Below are positions 11,901 through 23,100 of a DNA stretch of 64,000 nt, one piece after another. A model generated the notes under the pieces. It made no database searches. It was not told where the DNA came from and saw only the letters and a list, made by a program, of their open reading frames with translations. Position numbers and translations under genes: made by a program. The stretch is from Macquaria australasica (Eukaryota; Chordata; Actinopteri; Centrarchiformes; Percichthyidae). The stretch lies in contig SEMN01000222.1 in assembly GCA_005408345.1 (NCBI GenBank), forward strand, positions 260,001 to 324,000, read 5' to 3'. Position 1 is the first letter of the stretch; every line of letters starts with the position of its first letter.

Positions 11901-13412
11901 TTGACAAGGTCATGTCATCTCTAAACATAATCTACCGCGACCATTTCCCCTCCCTCCCTTCTTCTTTCCTGAGAGTTTTTCTCTTCAAGGCTAAGATCAG
12001 TACACCAGCAAAAAAGTCAGAAAAGGACTTAACATGGGCACCGTCAATCAAGCGTCAATGTTAAATAGCGACTTATCGATTGGAGCATCTAGCAGTAGAC
12101 AGAACGGTATCTGAGCGATGGAGAGGTTTCAAACAGGGAGAAAATATAGAAAAACACTGTCGGAGCAATTTTTTAAAACATCAACTCGAGTAGAGAAGCC
12201 ACTGCAGAGCTGTTGGCACACTCAGCTTTCTCTGTTATCACACAGGGCAAAGACCGTCATCTGTAGAAACATCACACAAGGTAGCTGCCCAGACAGACAT
12301 CCAATCACCGTCAGTTTCTGGTTTATCTGATCTGAACTGATAACTATCAAATAAAATCCTCCTTTGAATGGCTTTAAAAACTGATAACAGTTGAGTTTTA
12401 TGTGAATACAGAGTGTATGTAACGAGCTGCAGACATCACATCGAGCACAACTGGCTGAAACTAATAAAGTCTAATACAGCAATCCTGCAATAAATCCTAC
12501 ATTCATGAAGGTTATAATGTTCAGTATTTGATTAAACTGTTTTAGAGAGATGTTGATTCAGCTTTATGGTCACTGCATGTCATTAGACTGAGAAGTGTTT
12601 CTAATATCTAGTCTACCGTGCCTACAAACATGTATAAACTTCATCAACGTAGGACTTATTGTATTAGACTTGATATGAAGCAATCAATCAGACACGTCAA
12701 CTATGCACCAAGTTATTCTTAACTTCAAGATATTAAAATCCAAGACTCTCTCTTCTTCTGAACAGCTGTGTAGTGTTGATAAGCAGCAGATAAAAGCCCG
12801 TTAGTGGAGAGCTGCTAAGTGCAGCAGCACAAACAGCAGAACAGGAGGTGTAATGTAATTATGAGATGAGGAATAGTAGAAAGCTGTTACATAAACACAT
12901 TGCTGTGAGTAGAAGTATTATTCTAATGTCTGGCTTATTTTAATTACTTTATATACTGCTGGGTACTAGGGATCAATACATTCTTATGTTATCTTAACCT
13001 GTAATCATTATATTAGTTATATGTTGTATTATTAATCTGAATCTGCAAAGTTACTATGGAGTTATAGGAGTGCCATAAAGAATAAATCTGGGGAAGAATA
13101 AGACTGCACTTCTTCGTTTTATGGCGGTTGTTATTCAGCCCTTGCATCACGTCAACTTCCTGTCGTCTGTGTTAAAAAGCTCCCGCCAAAACAGGATTCA
13201 TGTGTGCAAGAATTGATTGCTCAGCCTGGGCAGGAAGGCCCGCCCAAAGCCAGTATTTTTTTTGTTTTTTGTTTTTTTTAAATTGAACATTACAAACATA
13301 CAGACAGTCAGCTTGCGGAGAACATCTTTGTACAAACTAAAATTCCAATGTGTAAAAAGGAATACAATAAAATGAAATATGAAAATGTAGATGAAAAATA
13401 TGAAAATATATT

Positions 13413-13462
<50 letters not shown>

Positions 13463-16400
13463 AAAAACTTTAATAAAAGTCAGTGCAGCTTAAACAGGGG
13501 TTACAGAGAATAAACCTTTAAAATCCAAAGCCAGTTGAAAGGAATAACAAAAGCAATAAGGGAAAATAATTAGTATTTATTCATTCTTTTATTTATTTCT
13601 CTTTATATTTCCACATTTATTGTCTTATTCTTTCCCAGATCAATAGGAAACCGCCCAAAACAACAGGAACAAGCAATAATGTTACGCCACAGAGCACTGC
13701 AGCCCGTGAAAGCATCACAATGGACGGAAAACAGCAACCAGAAGAAAAGAAAATTCAGCTGCAGCGTTTAAGAGCAAGGCTAGCTTAATTAGCAGACGCC
13801 AAGACAACCACAAGGAGGCTTTAGAGAGCAATAATCACACAAACAATGACAGAAACACTTCGTAGAGGTCGGGGAAGTGAAGCTGTGATCCCAGCGTTTC
13901 AGAGGAAAGCCCCTCAGCAAGTGTCGTGCTGTGGCTCCAAGCTTCCAGGTGCAAGTGGCCTTTGAGGCAGACGGTTAGCACGACAGTCGAAGTAACAAGC
14001 GTGCGACACGAACATGACTAAGTCCTCTTGAAGCGACATGATGCAACTATTATCTTGATCATAAAGTGCTTCAAGAGCAGCAAACAAGTGTTTGTAGCAG
14101 AGTTAGCAAGCTAGCGCTGCTGCAGCAAGGCAGACTAGCGGGTAGAGCTAGCATCGCAGCTTTATATAGGCCGGCTCATTGCAGAGGGTGCGCTTGATTT
14201 GTGCCCCAAAGACTGGAGTGTGTCACCTGTGTGTTAGCAAGTTGTCTGCGATAATGTGAAAAATACATGAGAACAAATTTATTTCTTTCAAGTTTCAGAA
14301 GAAGAGGGGGCTTGTCAAACGACGTGCATTCAGTTATATTCTAATATGAAATGCACAGATTGTATGTTCAATGATTTTAATGGATGAAACTGGGACAGAG
14401 AGTCACCTGATCCGTAACAAAGCAAACTGTTATTCCTCCTCCTATTGTTTGATTACATTTACATATTACATATAAAGGCGTATATGTCCCAGCTTCATGT
14501 GTGAAGCATCAACTGGGGTTTGTATGATAATTAATGCTCGTGCTGCATGTGTGTTTTGTGTGTGTTTTGATCTCCAGGACACACTGCTGGAGCTGCTGTG
14601 CGATGCGGCTGCGGCGTCGGTACGGCAGGGGAAAGGCCTCGTGATCAGCGGCTTCCCCAGAGACCTGAGACGGGCAGAGGAGTACGAGGCCAAGGTCAGA
14701 GAGCACCGGACACCGGACTGACAGCCGTGTGGTCAGGAACATGAATAAAAGAACAAAAAGTCATCCACCAGTAGACACAAGTTTAAATCAAGTATCCACG
14801 AGAGAAAGCAGAAAGACAAACAACACGCAGCTCATTTGATTTTGAAACGTTTTTGACATGCAGTGTGAAAAATGTTCATTAAATATTTGATACAGGAGAA
14901 AAAAATGTTAATATTGGTAGAAAATGGTGACACACAACAAATTATTTGCTTGACACACGAGCAACAAATGGAAGAAAAATGTCACTTTTTGACTGATGCA
15001 GAGCGATAGGTGAAAAGGGAAGATGTAGACTTTCCTTGTCCTGTGCCTTGTGCGTCAGATGGGGGAGCCCAGTGCCGTGCTCCTGCTGAGCTGCTCGGCC
15101 GACACCATGTCCAGCCGTCTGCAGTGCCGCGGCAGATCCACCTCCAGCTTCCACCCCATCTCGGACAGAGACGGCGTCCTGCACAGGAGGGCTGAGGGCT
15201 TCTGCAGCGACAGCCAGGCGGTGGCGGCTCATTACGAACGCAAGAGGCTTCTGCACACGGTAAGTTTGTTATTTTAGAAAGAAATTGTATTCAGGATTGT
15301 GTGTGTATGTATATATTCTAAGTGCAGCTTACTCTGCCAGGTTCCCACTGACGGTAACTGCCCTCAAATGAGAATTAGCTCATTTATATCCACTTCATCT
15401 CAGCTGAAATTCATTTACACTCCAGCCTTCTTGTAAAGTGATTATGCTAACACAGAAATTTTCTACCAAAATATTTTTATCCAAAGGTTCCTCAAGGGTT
15501 TTGTAGCCAAACAAATACAACCTGGGTACAAAAGTTCCCAATATTTAACCCATTATCTCCCTAACTTTTCTACTTTAGTGTATGTGCATGAACAGATTAT
15601 CAAGTAAAACATGGGACACAGTGATGGACTTTAGGACACACAGTACAAGTGTTTAGCTACAAAGGTTTCATGAGCTGTTTGGAGAAATATAATGCATTAA
15701 GATTACGTTTTGAATATTGCGTCATACTTACAAATATGCCCGGCCAGCATTATCTTACAGTGAATATAAAAACAGATCCAGAACACAGTGTGTAGTATTT
15801 TTCCAAATGCTACATAAACAGGTTTTTAGACATTAATGTCTTCAGCTAAATTCACAAATAACAGATGTAGCATATACACATGGGGTCCTCCAGAGAAGCT
15901 TCAGAGCTCCTTGTTTAGATTCTTCGAGTCTCTGAGCTCTACTGGAGGTGACGAATTCACAATTCTTCTAAAAGATATTCATGTTAATCATGTTGTCTGA
16001 TGCATGTTAATCCTCATGTCCCTGTGAAGGCCATCAACACGATTCATATCATTTTCACACATGAGATTAGTCAGTGACTCTTGATGTCCTGAATTTGTTA
16101 TCCATTCATTTTCTCTTTGATTTGTTACCCATCTGTATATAAAACATACAAGAAAATCAACACAAACACAATGTAAATAGCTAAATTGGCTTCTGTTCCA
16201 AGCTTTTGAGACAAAGTTAATTTACCCTAAAACATTAAAGTTAAACTGCACAGTTTTCAATCGTCTCTATAACTGAGAAGATTATTTTAGAATATTTTTG
16301 GAGCAGTTGAAAGATTCAGTCAATTGTGTAGAGGAGGCCGGGATGTGTTTGGTGCTTCTACCAATTTCACTGACGTCTCCGCTGACATGCAGGTCGGTAG

Positions 16401-16713
16401 ATCATCACAGAATTTCTGTTTGGAGGGTGAACTGTCCCTTTTAAAATGAGCTGTCTGAACGTTTAAATGCCACATCAGGCGTCGTGTGCGTGCGCGCGTG
16501 CTTAAATGCCACAACAGGTATTGAGGTCATCAGTCTGCTGTGAGCCTGCAGAGGTTGCGCGGCAGCAGACTGCTGTCCTCGGCTGCACGTTTAGACACTG
16601 ATGGTTTGTGAAAGGCCTCGTCTCAGCCAGTTTGTCTCCGCCTGCAGATTGACGCTGAGAGGTCGCCGGATGAAGTGTTCGCCCGGATCTGCCAGGCGAT
16701 GGAGACCTTCTGA
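5515..16713 (+). CDS. ak5: Adenylate kinase 5-like, C-terminal kinase domain (gene partial at 5' side)
   Basis: Four exons (5515-5678, 14578-14694, 15059-15259, 16648-16713) join in frame to the last 182 residues. Adenylate kinases interconvert ATP + AMP and 2 ADP; AK5 is a cytosolic multi-domain form mainly of brain. The sequence shows the P-loop GGPGSGK, the NMP-binding region, a GFPRD motif (usual form GYPRE), CSADTM before the LID, and the ending [21 protein letters not shown], which fits the AK5 C-terminus. It differs from active kinases at key sites: GKSLQ for GKGTQ, ALGDLLC where STG(D/E)LLR is usual, and a longer LID without the VDD motif. All splice sites are canonical and the frame is open, so it does not look like a pseudogene. 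Being convergent with zzz3 supports ak5; the divergence leaves open a paralogue such as ak5l. Confidence 0.8.
7575..7890 (+). mobile_element. Degraded hAT-type MITE (GCTGCAAC-end family)
   Basis: Internal blocks match the better preserved copy at 62718-63070: TTTTGATAATCGATTGATCG, TGCTGGTTCCAGCTTCT, GTGAGGATTTGCTG and CAATTTGAAGATGTCA. The terminal inverted repeats are eroded here. Confidence 0.7.
8813..8980. repeat. Compound (TA)n/(CA)n microsatellite
   Basis: About 165 bases of alternating CA and TA blocks. All long readings through it (YIYIYI, THTHT) are low-complexity artefacts. Alternating purine-pyrimidine sequence of this kind can adopt Z-DNA or cruciform structures. Confidence 0.95.
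9105..9158. repeat. Perfect hairpin, 24-bp arms, 6-nt loop
   Basis: 9105-9128 is an exact reverse complement of 9135-9158, with loop AACCAG. The arms are of ordinary base composition, unlike a microsatellite. No transposon ends are seen around it. Confidence 0.9.
10623..11649 (+). mobile_element. MITE with CAGTG ends, split by a nested MITE
   Basis: The left end is CAGTGCAAAGTAACTAAG. The reverse complement of the right end reads CAGTGCTGCAAGAAGTACTC. Internal blocks include ACTCAAGTACA, TACTTCTACTCCACTGCA, GCTCCACCTCGACCAGCTAC and TGATAATACTTCTGTAC. It is interrupted at about 11084-11399 by a second element, after which the host element resumes. No transposase is present, so it is non-autonomous. 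Confidence 0.75.
11084..11399 (+). mobile_element. Nested MITE with AGTGGTTCCC / GGGAACCACT ends
   Basis: Inverted ends AGTGGTTCCC (from 11083) and GGGAACCACT (11388-11397) enclose about 315 bp. Flanks AAAAACTA (11076-11083) and CTAAACTA (11400-11407) look like an imperfect 8-bp target duplication inside the host element. Related copies lie at about 28835-29093, 34180-34462 and 40145-40425. Confidence 0.72.
13416..13459. repeat. (TA)n microsatellite
   Basis: About 22 uninterrupted TA units in AT-rich intronic DNA. Confidence 0.95.
14578..14694 (+). CDS. ak5: ak5 exon: GFPRD motif
   Basis: 117 nt, phase 0 at both ends, acceptor TCTCCAG, donor AAG|GTCAGA. It encodes [15 protein letters not shown]...[20 protein letters not shown]. 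The arginine of the FPRD motif (AMP/phosphate contact in active kinases, usual form YPRE) is kept. Confidence 0.88.
15059..15259 (+). CDS. ak5: ak5 exon: LID region
   Basis: 201 nt, phase 0 at both ends, acceptor GCGTCAG, donor [19 protein letters not shown] matches the strand before the LID. The LID reads [22 protein letters not shown], about three residues longer than usual and without the VDD pair found in active kinases. It continues to [10 protein letters not shown] near the C-terminus. Confidence 0.88.
15260..16647 (+). other. ak5: Last ak5 intron
   Basis: GT-AG intron of 1.4 kb. I see no repeat family, exon or RNA gene in it. Confidence 0.75.
16648..16713 (+). CDS. ak5: ak5 last coding exon
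   Basis: The acceptor GCCTGCAG at 16640-16647 opens [21 protein letters not shown] followed by TGA (16711-16713). The pattern INAEG.P..VF..(L/I)C fits the AK1/AK5 C-terminus, so this is the true end of the protein. Confidence 0.88.
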   Translation: MDAERSPDEVFARICQAMETF

Positions 16714-17265
16714 TTTCTACGTTTTCCTCAACGCCGCCTCCCCCCACCCACACCCCAAACTCTGCCGTCCGGGAGGTCCACCCACCTTCCCTCTCTCTCC
16801 CTGCTGTATCCCTCCAAGGAGACTCACCCACACCCACGTACCCTCCCACCTGCACCAGACATATTGAACAGTGGTATGCATGTCCCCAAACACTCCCAGC
16901 AATCAGTGAAACCTCTTTCTGCTTTTGACACTGACGAAGCGCCTGGTTGTCACATTCTGCTTCACCCACTTGCATTGTCTCTCTCTTACATTGACCTCAA
17001 TATATGCTGCCAACTGCCGGACCGAGGCAAATAACTGTACTGAGAAAAAAAAACACACATTCCCTGCTGTGACTGAGAGCATGCTTCTAGTTGAATGTGA
17101 ACTCTCTCTGCCATTCCTTCCCCCGGAGGAGCTGAGAGAGGGTTCCCGCCATGCTAGAAAGTGGAAATGTCAGTGTGCACTCATGCTCTCATGCACAGCA
17201 TCATGTTTTATATCGTAACAAGCATGCAAGAATTACATTCAAGCTTAACGGCCTTTTGTGCATTA

Positions 17266-17271
17266 AATAAA
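17266..17271 (+). terminator. ak5: ak5 polyadenylation signal, proximal
   Basis: AATAAA, 553 bases after the ak5 stop codon. Confidence 0.6.
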
Positions 17272-17370
17272 AAAACGCAGAAAAATTATTAAGAGTATTA
17301 CAGAATATTGCATTTGTATGTTTCCAAGCTCATAGTGCAGGTGCTTGTTTGAGTCTGGTATTTAACATTC

Positions 17371-17376
17371 AATAAA
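17371..17376 (+). terminator. ak5: ak5 polyadenylation signal, distal
   Basis: A second AATAAA, 105 bases after the first. Either or both could be used. Confidence 0.5.
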
Positions 17377-17422
17377 GCCAGTGCATTTGCTAAACAGAGG
17401 ATTTCTGGAGTGTGTGCTTTGG

Positions 17423-17425
<3 letters not shown>

Positions 17426-17501
<76 letters not shown>
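17426..17501 (+). repeat. (GA)38 microsatellite
   Basis: An uninterrupted GA run between the convergent ak5 and zzz3 3' ends. Long readings of repeated Arg-Glu or Ser-Leu across it are artefacts. Confidence 0.95.
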
Positions 17502-18414
17502 CCACAGCTGATCCGATAGCTCCATCTGCTGGTGAGAACATCACAACAAAAAGGTGCAGGAATTATATGAAAGGTGAAAGGTTTAGCAATTAGCATCCTG
17601 TTTAAAAATGCACAAAACCATCATCTGCGTATCCGCCTTTAAGCTGATACAATACGTGGCTCCAAACATCAGAAAAATGGACCTTTAACTGCAGCACTCG
17701 GTGTGTCAGCGAGTGTTTGAAGTGACCGCCAAAGGTCACATGTTGGGAGCATAAATGGAAAGAGGAAAAAAAAAAAAAGAAAGCAGGTTCTGGAGGTTTC
17801 TAAATTGCTTTCATTCAATAAAAAAATATTTGAAGAAGCCACAGAAGCACTAAAAAAAGAAACAAGCATTTTAATCTTTTTAGCAGGTAGAAGAGGTGAT
17901 AAATTAGCTGTTGTCGATTGTGCTTCTCTGCTAAAGAAAGGTAACCAGTCTGGCATTATTCTGGGAAAAAGTGTATTTTGTTGTTTTCTTTTGATACTGA
18001 AGTTATGGGGAACAATTACTACTGCAGAAAGATTTATTGACTAAAAACTCTTCACTGTCAATATAACTTCACATTTTGTCAAAGGCCTTTTCTTTTAATT
18101 TCTTTAAAGACTTAAATGATTTAGCACTGATCATGGAGCTGTCTGGTTATGGCCAACATTAAAATAATTAACACAGCGATCAGAGAATCAATCTTAATTA
18201 TAATGTCTTGGTTTGGAAAATACAATTTTACTGCACTTTTTTCTTGTATAATTGTCTAGAAACCAGAGATCAACTACTTTTGCTGAACTAATAAGAGTCA
18301 GTTTATTGAATAATCGACTAATCGTTGCAGCTTTAAACTGCTGAAACATGTATTGAGCTTGGAGTGATCTTTCAGAATATTAATAATAATAAAACAGGAA
18401 CCACAGGTGTAGAA
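17502..18414. other. ak5-zzz3 convergent intergenic spacer
   Basis: About 0.9 kb between the two 3' ends. A remnant of the GCTGCAAC-end MITE is visible near 18295-18337 (ATTGAATAATCGACTAATCGTTGCAGCTTTA). Nothing else was recognised. Confidence 0.6.
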
Positions 18415-19973
18415 ACACTATTTTCACATACTTTTATTTCCACGATTCTCCTCTAGCATTTTTTCTTTTACATAAGAACAGACTGTTATACACAGATATT
18501 GAAGCAGGGCAAAGGGGGTGAGGGAAGGAGACGAAAACCATACAAAATGGTGTCTACTCAAGCACAACAAAATCTATGTGTATAAAATTGTGTGGGTTGT
18601 TCCACTGTGGAGGCACCGACCTCTACCGCAATTCTTTTTTTTTTTTTTTTTTAAATAGATTAATAAAAATACAATCTTTTAAATGGACCTTTTTAAAGTG
18701 GACTGCAAAATTAAAGCAGATCTAGAGGCATGATGACCGGATCAATAATGTAGGGCAATGTGGGTCGATGGCACCCCGCAGGAAGGGAGAAGTTGTGTCC
18801 AGGTTCAGAGGTGGAATTCCCCCCCGGAGAAAGGAAACAACAAATTTCTCTTTTAAAAATGGCACACAGCAACTATCGCTGGCTACTTTTCACCATATAC
18901 TTGTACACTCAACATGATCAACAACGGCACACATTGGGGGAGGAGGGAAAAAAACAAAAACAGTCATGTATACTTTTCCATACGTTCCCATTCGCCTTCA
19001 AAACCTTTTGCTCTCCGTGCTGTAGTGCTTCCTTGTTGGACATGTTTTAGTGGGGAGAGCAAAGGGAAAGGAAATACAGATGAAAGTGTGCGTCTGCGTG
19101 TGTGTTTGAAAGGTGGGGGGGGGGGGGGGGGGGTAGAGAGCAGCGTTGTGACAGTGGTAGGGTTGGCTCCATGCTGAAAACATGGTGCGCAATCCGGTTA
19201 ACACGTACTGGCGTGTCTGCAGAACGCCACGTGGATCAGCAGAACTTCCTACAGTCTGCAGCCAAAAACACACCGACCTCGGCGGCAAGTTCCACAGCGC
19301 CCAACTTCTCTCGCAGCAGCCGCAACTCCCGCTGAGGAAGCTGCGACTCATAAATACTCAGTCTACGGATACCTAGCTAGAACACTTTTTTCACTCTTGC
19401 ATAACACGGAGACCACATACACACATACAAACCACCTTTGTGTATCTCAGTTGATGACTTCACAGTCCACTACGACCACACATCTCCATTAGGTGGCGCT
19501 TCACCAGACTGATCGTCAACTCTCCAGTTCTGAAGCAGCACAGGGAGGTAACTGGAGGGCGATGAGGGGAAGAGGGGAAGGGGACGGCCCTCCTGGAGTC
19601 ACAGAGCTCGGGAATGTCGGTGTGCCTTCTGTTTTTTTTTGTTTTTGTTTGTTTGTTTTTTAAAAATAGTGTATCGTTTCAAATCACAGATCCGTTGATT
19701 AACCTGGCTGAGGTGGAGCGGGGGCCCCCTTGTTCTGAGGGACCAACATGGCCGCCCTTTGCTTGAGTCAGGGAGGCCAGTTTACCAACAGCCCCCCCCC
19801 ACCAGCAGCACCGTGGTCTGCTCTGAGGCCCCTGGCCGTCTACCTGCCTGCTGGCCTTCCTGCCTGGCGGCGGGTTAAGCAGTTATATCTTGGACTTGGA
19901 GGATGGAGCCATGCACAGAGTGGCCTGTGGGATATGTGGAGAGAGCCTGGAGCTAGAGGCGCCTGGGACCCTG
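18415..19973 (-). other. zzz3: zzz3 3' untranslated region
   Basis: This lies between the zzz3 stop codon and the minus-strand AATAAA at 18433-18438. It includes a C19 run on the transcript strand (G run at 19115-19133) and T-rich/A-rich tracts near 18632 and 19632. No coding potential was recognised. Confidence 0.65.
18433..18438 (-). terminator. zzz3: zzz3 polyadenylation signal
   Basis: AATAAA on the minus strand, about 1.5 kb after the zzz3 stop. Cleavage would be expected near 18410-18420. Confidence 0.55.
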
Positions 19974-20118
19974 TCATCTGTTGGCTGGAAAGTAGTTAGG
20001 GTCCAGGTAGTTGTAGCCTGTGCTCTGCGGCAGGCAGTAGTCCCTGTCCAGAAAGGTGTCTGTCTGGTGCACCGGTTCTAAGTGGTGGTTAGGCTTGTGG
20101 GTCTCGGTCTTGAACAAG
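19974..20118 (-). CDS. zzz3: zzz3 last coding exon (end of ZZ finger and C-terminus)
   Basis: The first base completes Cys920. Then [15 protein letters not shown] supplies the two ZZ-finger histidines, and the exon ends [12 protein letters not shown] with TGA at 19974-19976. The acceptor is CTTCCAG on the minus strand. Confidence 0.93.
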
Positions 20119-23100
20119 CTGGAAGACGAGCAGGAAAAAAAGGTAAGTTTTTAACCAGAAGGACCTTCACTATTTAGATCAAGTGCGCTAAATTTAGAAG
20201 GGCTACAGCTGTTATTTCAATATGCCAGATACACATTTAATCAACATTTAGGTGAATATAATATCAGATCATATACTCAATATTAAAAAGGACTCAGATC
20301 GGGATCTGGGCCAAAAGAAAAAAAAAACTTGATTGGGACATCCTCATTGATAACATTGAAGTTTCTGGAAAATCTATTAAAACCTGTTTATGGATAAAAT
20401 AACAACAATGTCTGTTTTTGGCTAATCCAGTACATTTAACACCTCACAAATAAAAAGGTCCATCACCTTAGTTACCACAGTATAAACTATGAAAAAATCT
20501 CTTATGGCAGACAAATTAATATAATCTCATGATAAATATTAGCATTTCGTCTAACCCCAACTACCAGTTCTGTATGTGGGACTTTGACTCTGATGACAGA
20601 GGTGGAGGGTCTCACCAGTCGGAGCAGTTGGAGCAGAAATCGACCGAGTTGTCCTGCGGACAATCCTGACAGTGCCACCGCACTCCCTGGATGGGCTCCA
20701 TGCCGCAGACGTCACACTGCACAAAACACACACACACAATTTTGGAACAGTATAAAACTATTAAACGCAGGTAAAAACTGTCTTTGATGAACTGAATAAT
20801 AACGGTAATCAGCAAACACTGATTTCTTTGGACAATAACACCTGAATGTCTTTGAGATACACAAAGTGTCCCAATTCTTTACCATCATATCACAACACGA
20901 CAGATAAGGTAGTATTTCAGATTATGAAAATACTACAGTAACACTATTAAGTATAGTACTAATAATGTGAAATGTCAATCAAGCTGTAACTGCTGAAACA
21001 AATAAAAATAAAATATGTATTTTCAATAATTTATTTCACAGCCTCCTCTATTTTAATTGTGTGCTGCATTTTGGGATAATAGCATCTATCAAGCAACTCT
21101 AAGGTGGACACTGTCCTTTATAAACTCTCTTTATAAACTGTTTTTTGTACAGTGTGAACATGCTACGCAGTCAAAACACTTAGAATTGGTGTATAGTATG
21201 TACCTGGCAGACAAACTTTGTCCTTGTTGACAAACTTACAGTCTAATCCCTCTGACTCAGGATGGGATTTCATTCCCCCTCGTACATTGAGGGCAGGTGT
21301 ACATGTAGAAGCCTGGCTTTAATGTTGTCAGTGTGTTGTAAAGAAGTGTGCAAAGTCTTCACCTTGTAGCCTACGTGCCGCGCCCCGGCCTTGTCCTCCT
21401 GGATCTCCTGGAGCGTCTGTTTTTTCAGTCGCTTCAGCTCTAAAAGCTGTTTGTACTCTGGCAGATTTCTGAACTCCACAGGTATACCCTCCTCATCCTG
21501 GGGGTGAGGGAAGGAAAGACACACACACACACACACAGAGAGATAGAAAGACACAGAAAGAAAGAGACAGAGGAGATGATCATCAGGACATGCACAGACA
21601 AAGCATCTCTACATGACTCCAGGGACGCAATCTGATAATGATATCGCTAGATGTTTTATACCCTGCAGACAAATTTGCTGCCACTATTGATCAATCTAAT
21701 TTTAGCTGAACAAGAGTAACGTATCCATAAACACCGGTCTAGGTTTTCTTCTGTTTGGGCAGCAACGTTGCAGTAAGCAGAGATCGTCTTTCGGCTGAAA
21801 GTACATGAGTGCAAACCTCTGTCTCCTTCACAAAGACACCTAACGTCTGCTGGCTCCAGCCTAAACAAACCTCCACCGTCTTGCGGAGAGGGAAAATAAA
21901 ACTTCAGAAATGAAAAAAGTGGCAAAGTGCAACATTTTATATTTCGACAAAACTATTTGTCCCACTTCCAGGTCTTAACAGGAAATGGCTTTGTGGGAAT
22001 CCTGCTAAGTTGCTGACGCATTTGTCCTCAGCAGACTTCTATTCCTTCCTGCAAACACCGATAAAGCAAGGGACAACCTGGTGAAGTGAGAAATTATTGT
22101 GGCGCATGCTGGCAACATCTTTGTGACTTCTACTACTTCATACTGGCGGCGTCAGAGGTTTTGTTAGCGTGCTGGTGGAGCCGGCAGCCTGTGTTCTCAG
22201 CAGGGCACGGTGACCCGGTTTTACTTAAAGGTTACTGCCATCAAAGGGAGAGAAAGAAAATGTCAGCGCTTGGGTAACGGCAAGAGTCAGGAGTTGCGCA
22301 GTTCAAATGGAAACAGAGGCATGGCAGGCCGGGCCCCCTGTTCTGATTTAGCCGTTTTCAACGGAGCACGCTGCCCTGATTGAAGTGAAAGAAAAAAAAG
22401 GGTACAGACGTGCATGATCAAGGGCCGAATGCCTTATTTCATCCGAAGGTGTTAAAGAGGAGTTAAGAGGGAGAGGGACAGTCTGTTATATGAAAGCAGA
22501 CGTAAGTGACAAGGCAGGGAACATGGGCGCAGTTGCTTACTTTGCCTTGTCTGGAATTAATTTAAATAGACTAGTCAGGTATGAACTAAGCTCCCCAAGG
22601 GACATAACATGCAGATTTTACCCGTATTTATCTTACAGATCACTGCTTACATGAGGAAAAGAGGGCCAGACTGTGGACGGGGAGAGAGTGGAGGAAATGT
22701 GAGCTTGTGATTAGCTTAATTAAGCAGCAAAGTACCACAGTTGGTGATCAGTGACATGACAAAGTGAGGGGAAGAGGATCAGTTACAAGATAATCTCCCG
22801 GGACAAATAAAAGAGAGTTGGGTGTGTGCAGAAAGAGGCATAGTTTAAAAATAAAGAAAAAGCAGTGTGGCTTCCTGTTATGAGTGACAGCAGACTGACC
22901 GAGTCATCAGCTGAGGGGTCCTGCACGCTGTAATACGCCGAGCACTCGTCATCTTCGTCCATAAAGACCGGGGGCTCATAGGAGGTCAGGAAAGTAGACG
23001 GCCGGTACAGGTGCTTGTTAAGGTGGTGCTGCCTCTTACTGGATGCCTGGGGAATAAAACAGGTACAGTTACAAGAGCAGGAAGTTTTAAACAGGTCCTC

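Larger units (their letters stand above)
5679..14577 (+). other. ak5: Large ak5 intron (8.9 kb)
   Basis: GT-AG intron between the P-loop exon and the GFPRD exon. It contains a degraded MITE (about 7575-7890), a compound CA/TA microsatellite (8813-8980), a perfect hairpin (9105-9158), a nested pair of MITEs (10623-11649) and a (TA)n tract (13416-13459). The stretch 5925-6190 also resembles a dispersed fish repeat. I see no exon or RNA gene in the rest. Confidence 0.7.
16714..17395 (+). other. ak5: ak5 3' untranslated region
   Basis: It follows the ak5 stop codon and contains two AATAAA signals (17266 and 17371). The minus-strand reading of up to 157 codons over 16502-16975 crosses the last exon and shows no family pattern, so it was not called. 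Confidence 0.65.

Noticed and set aside
16502..16975. 157-codon minus-strand reading
   Set aside because: It overlaps the ak5 last exon and 3'UTR in antisense, has no family pattern and is compositionally biased.
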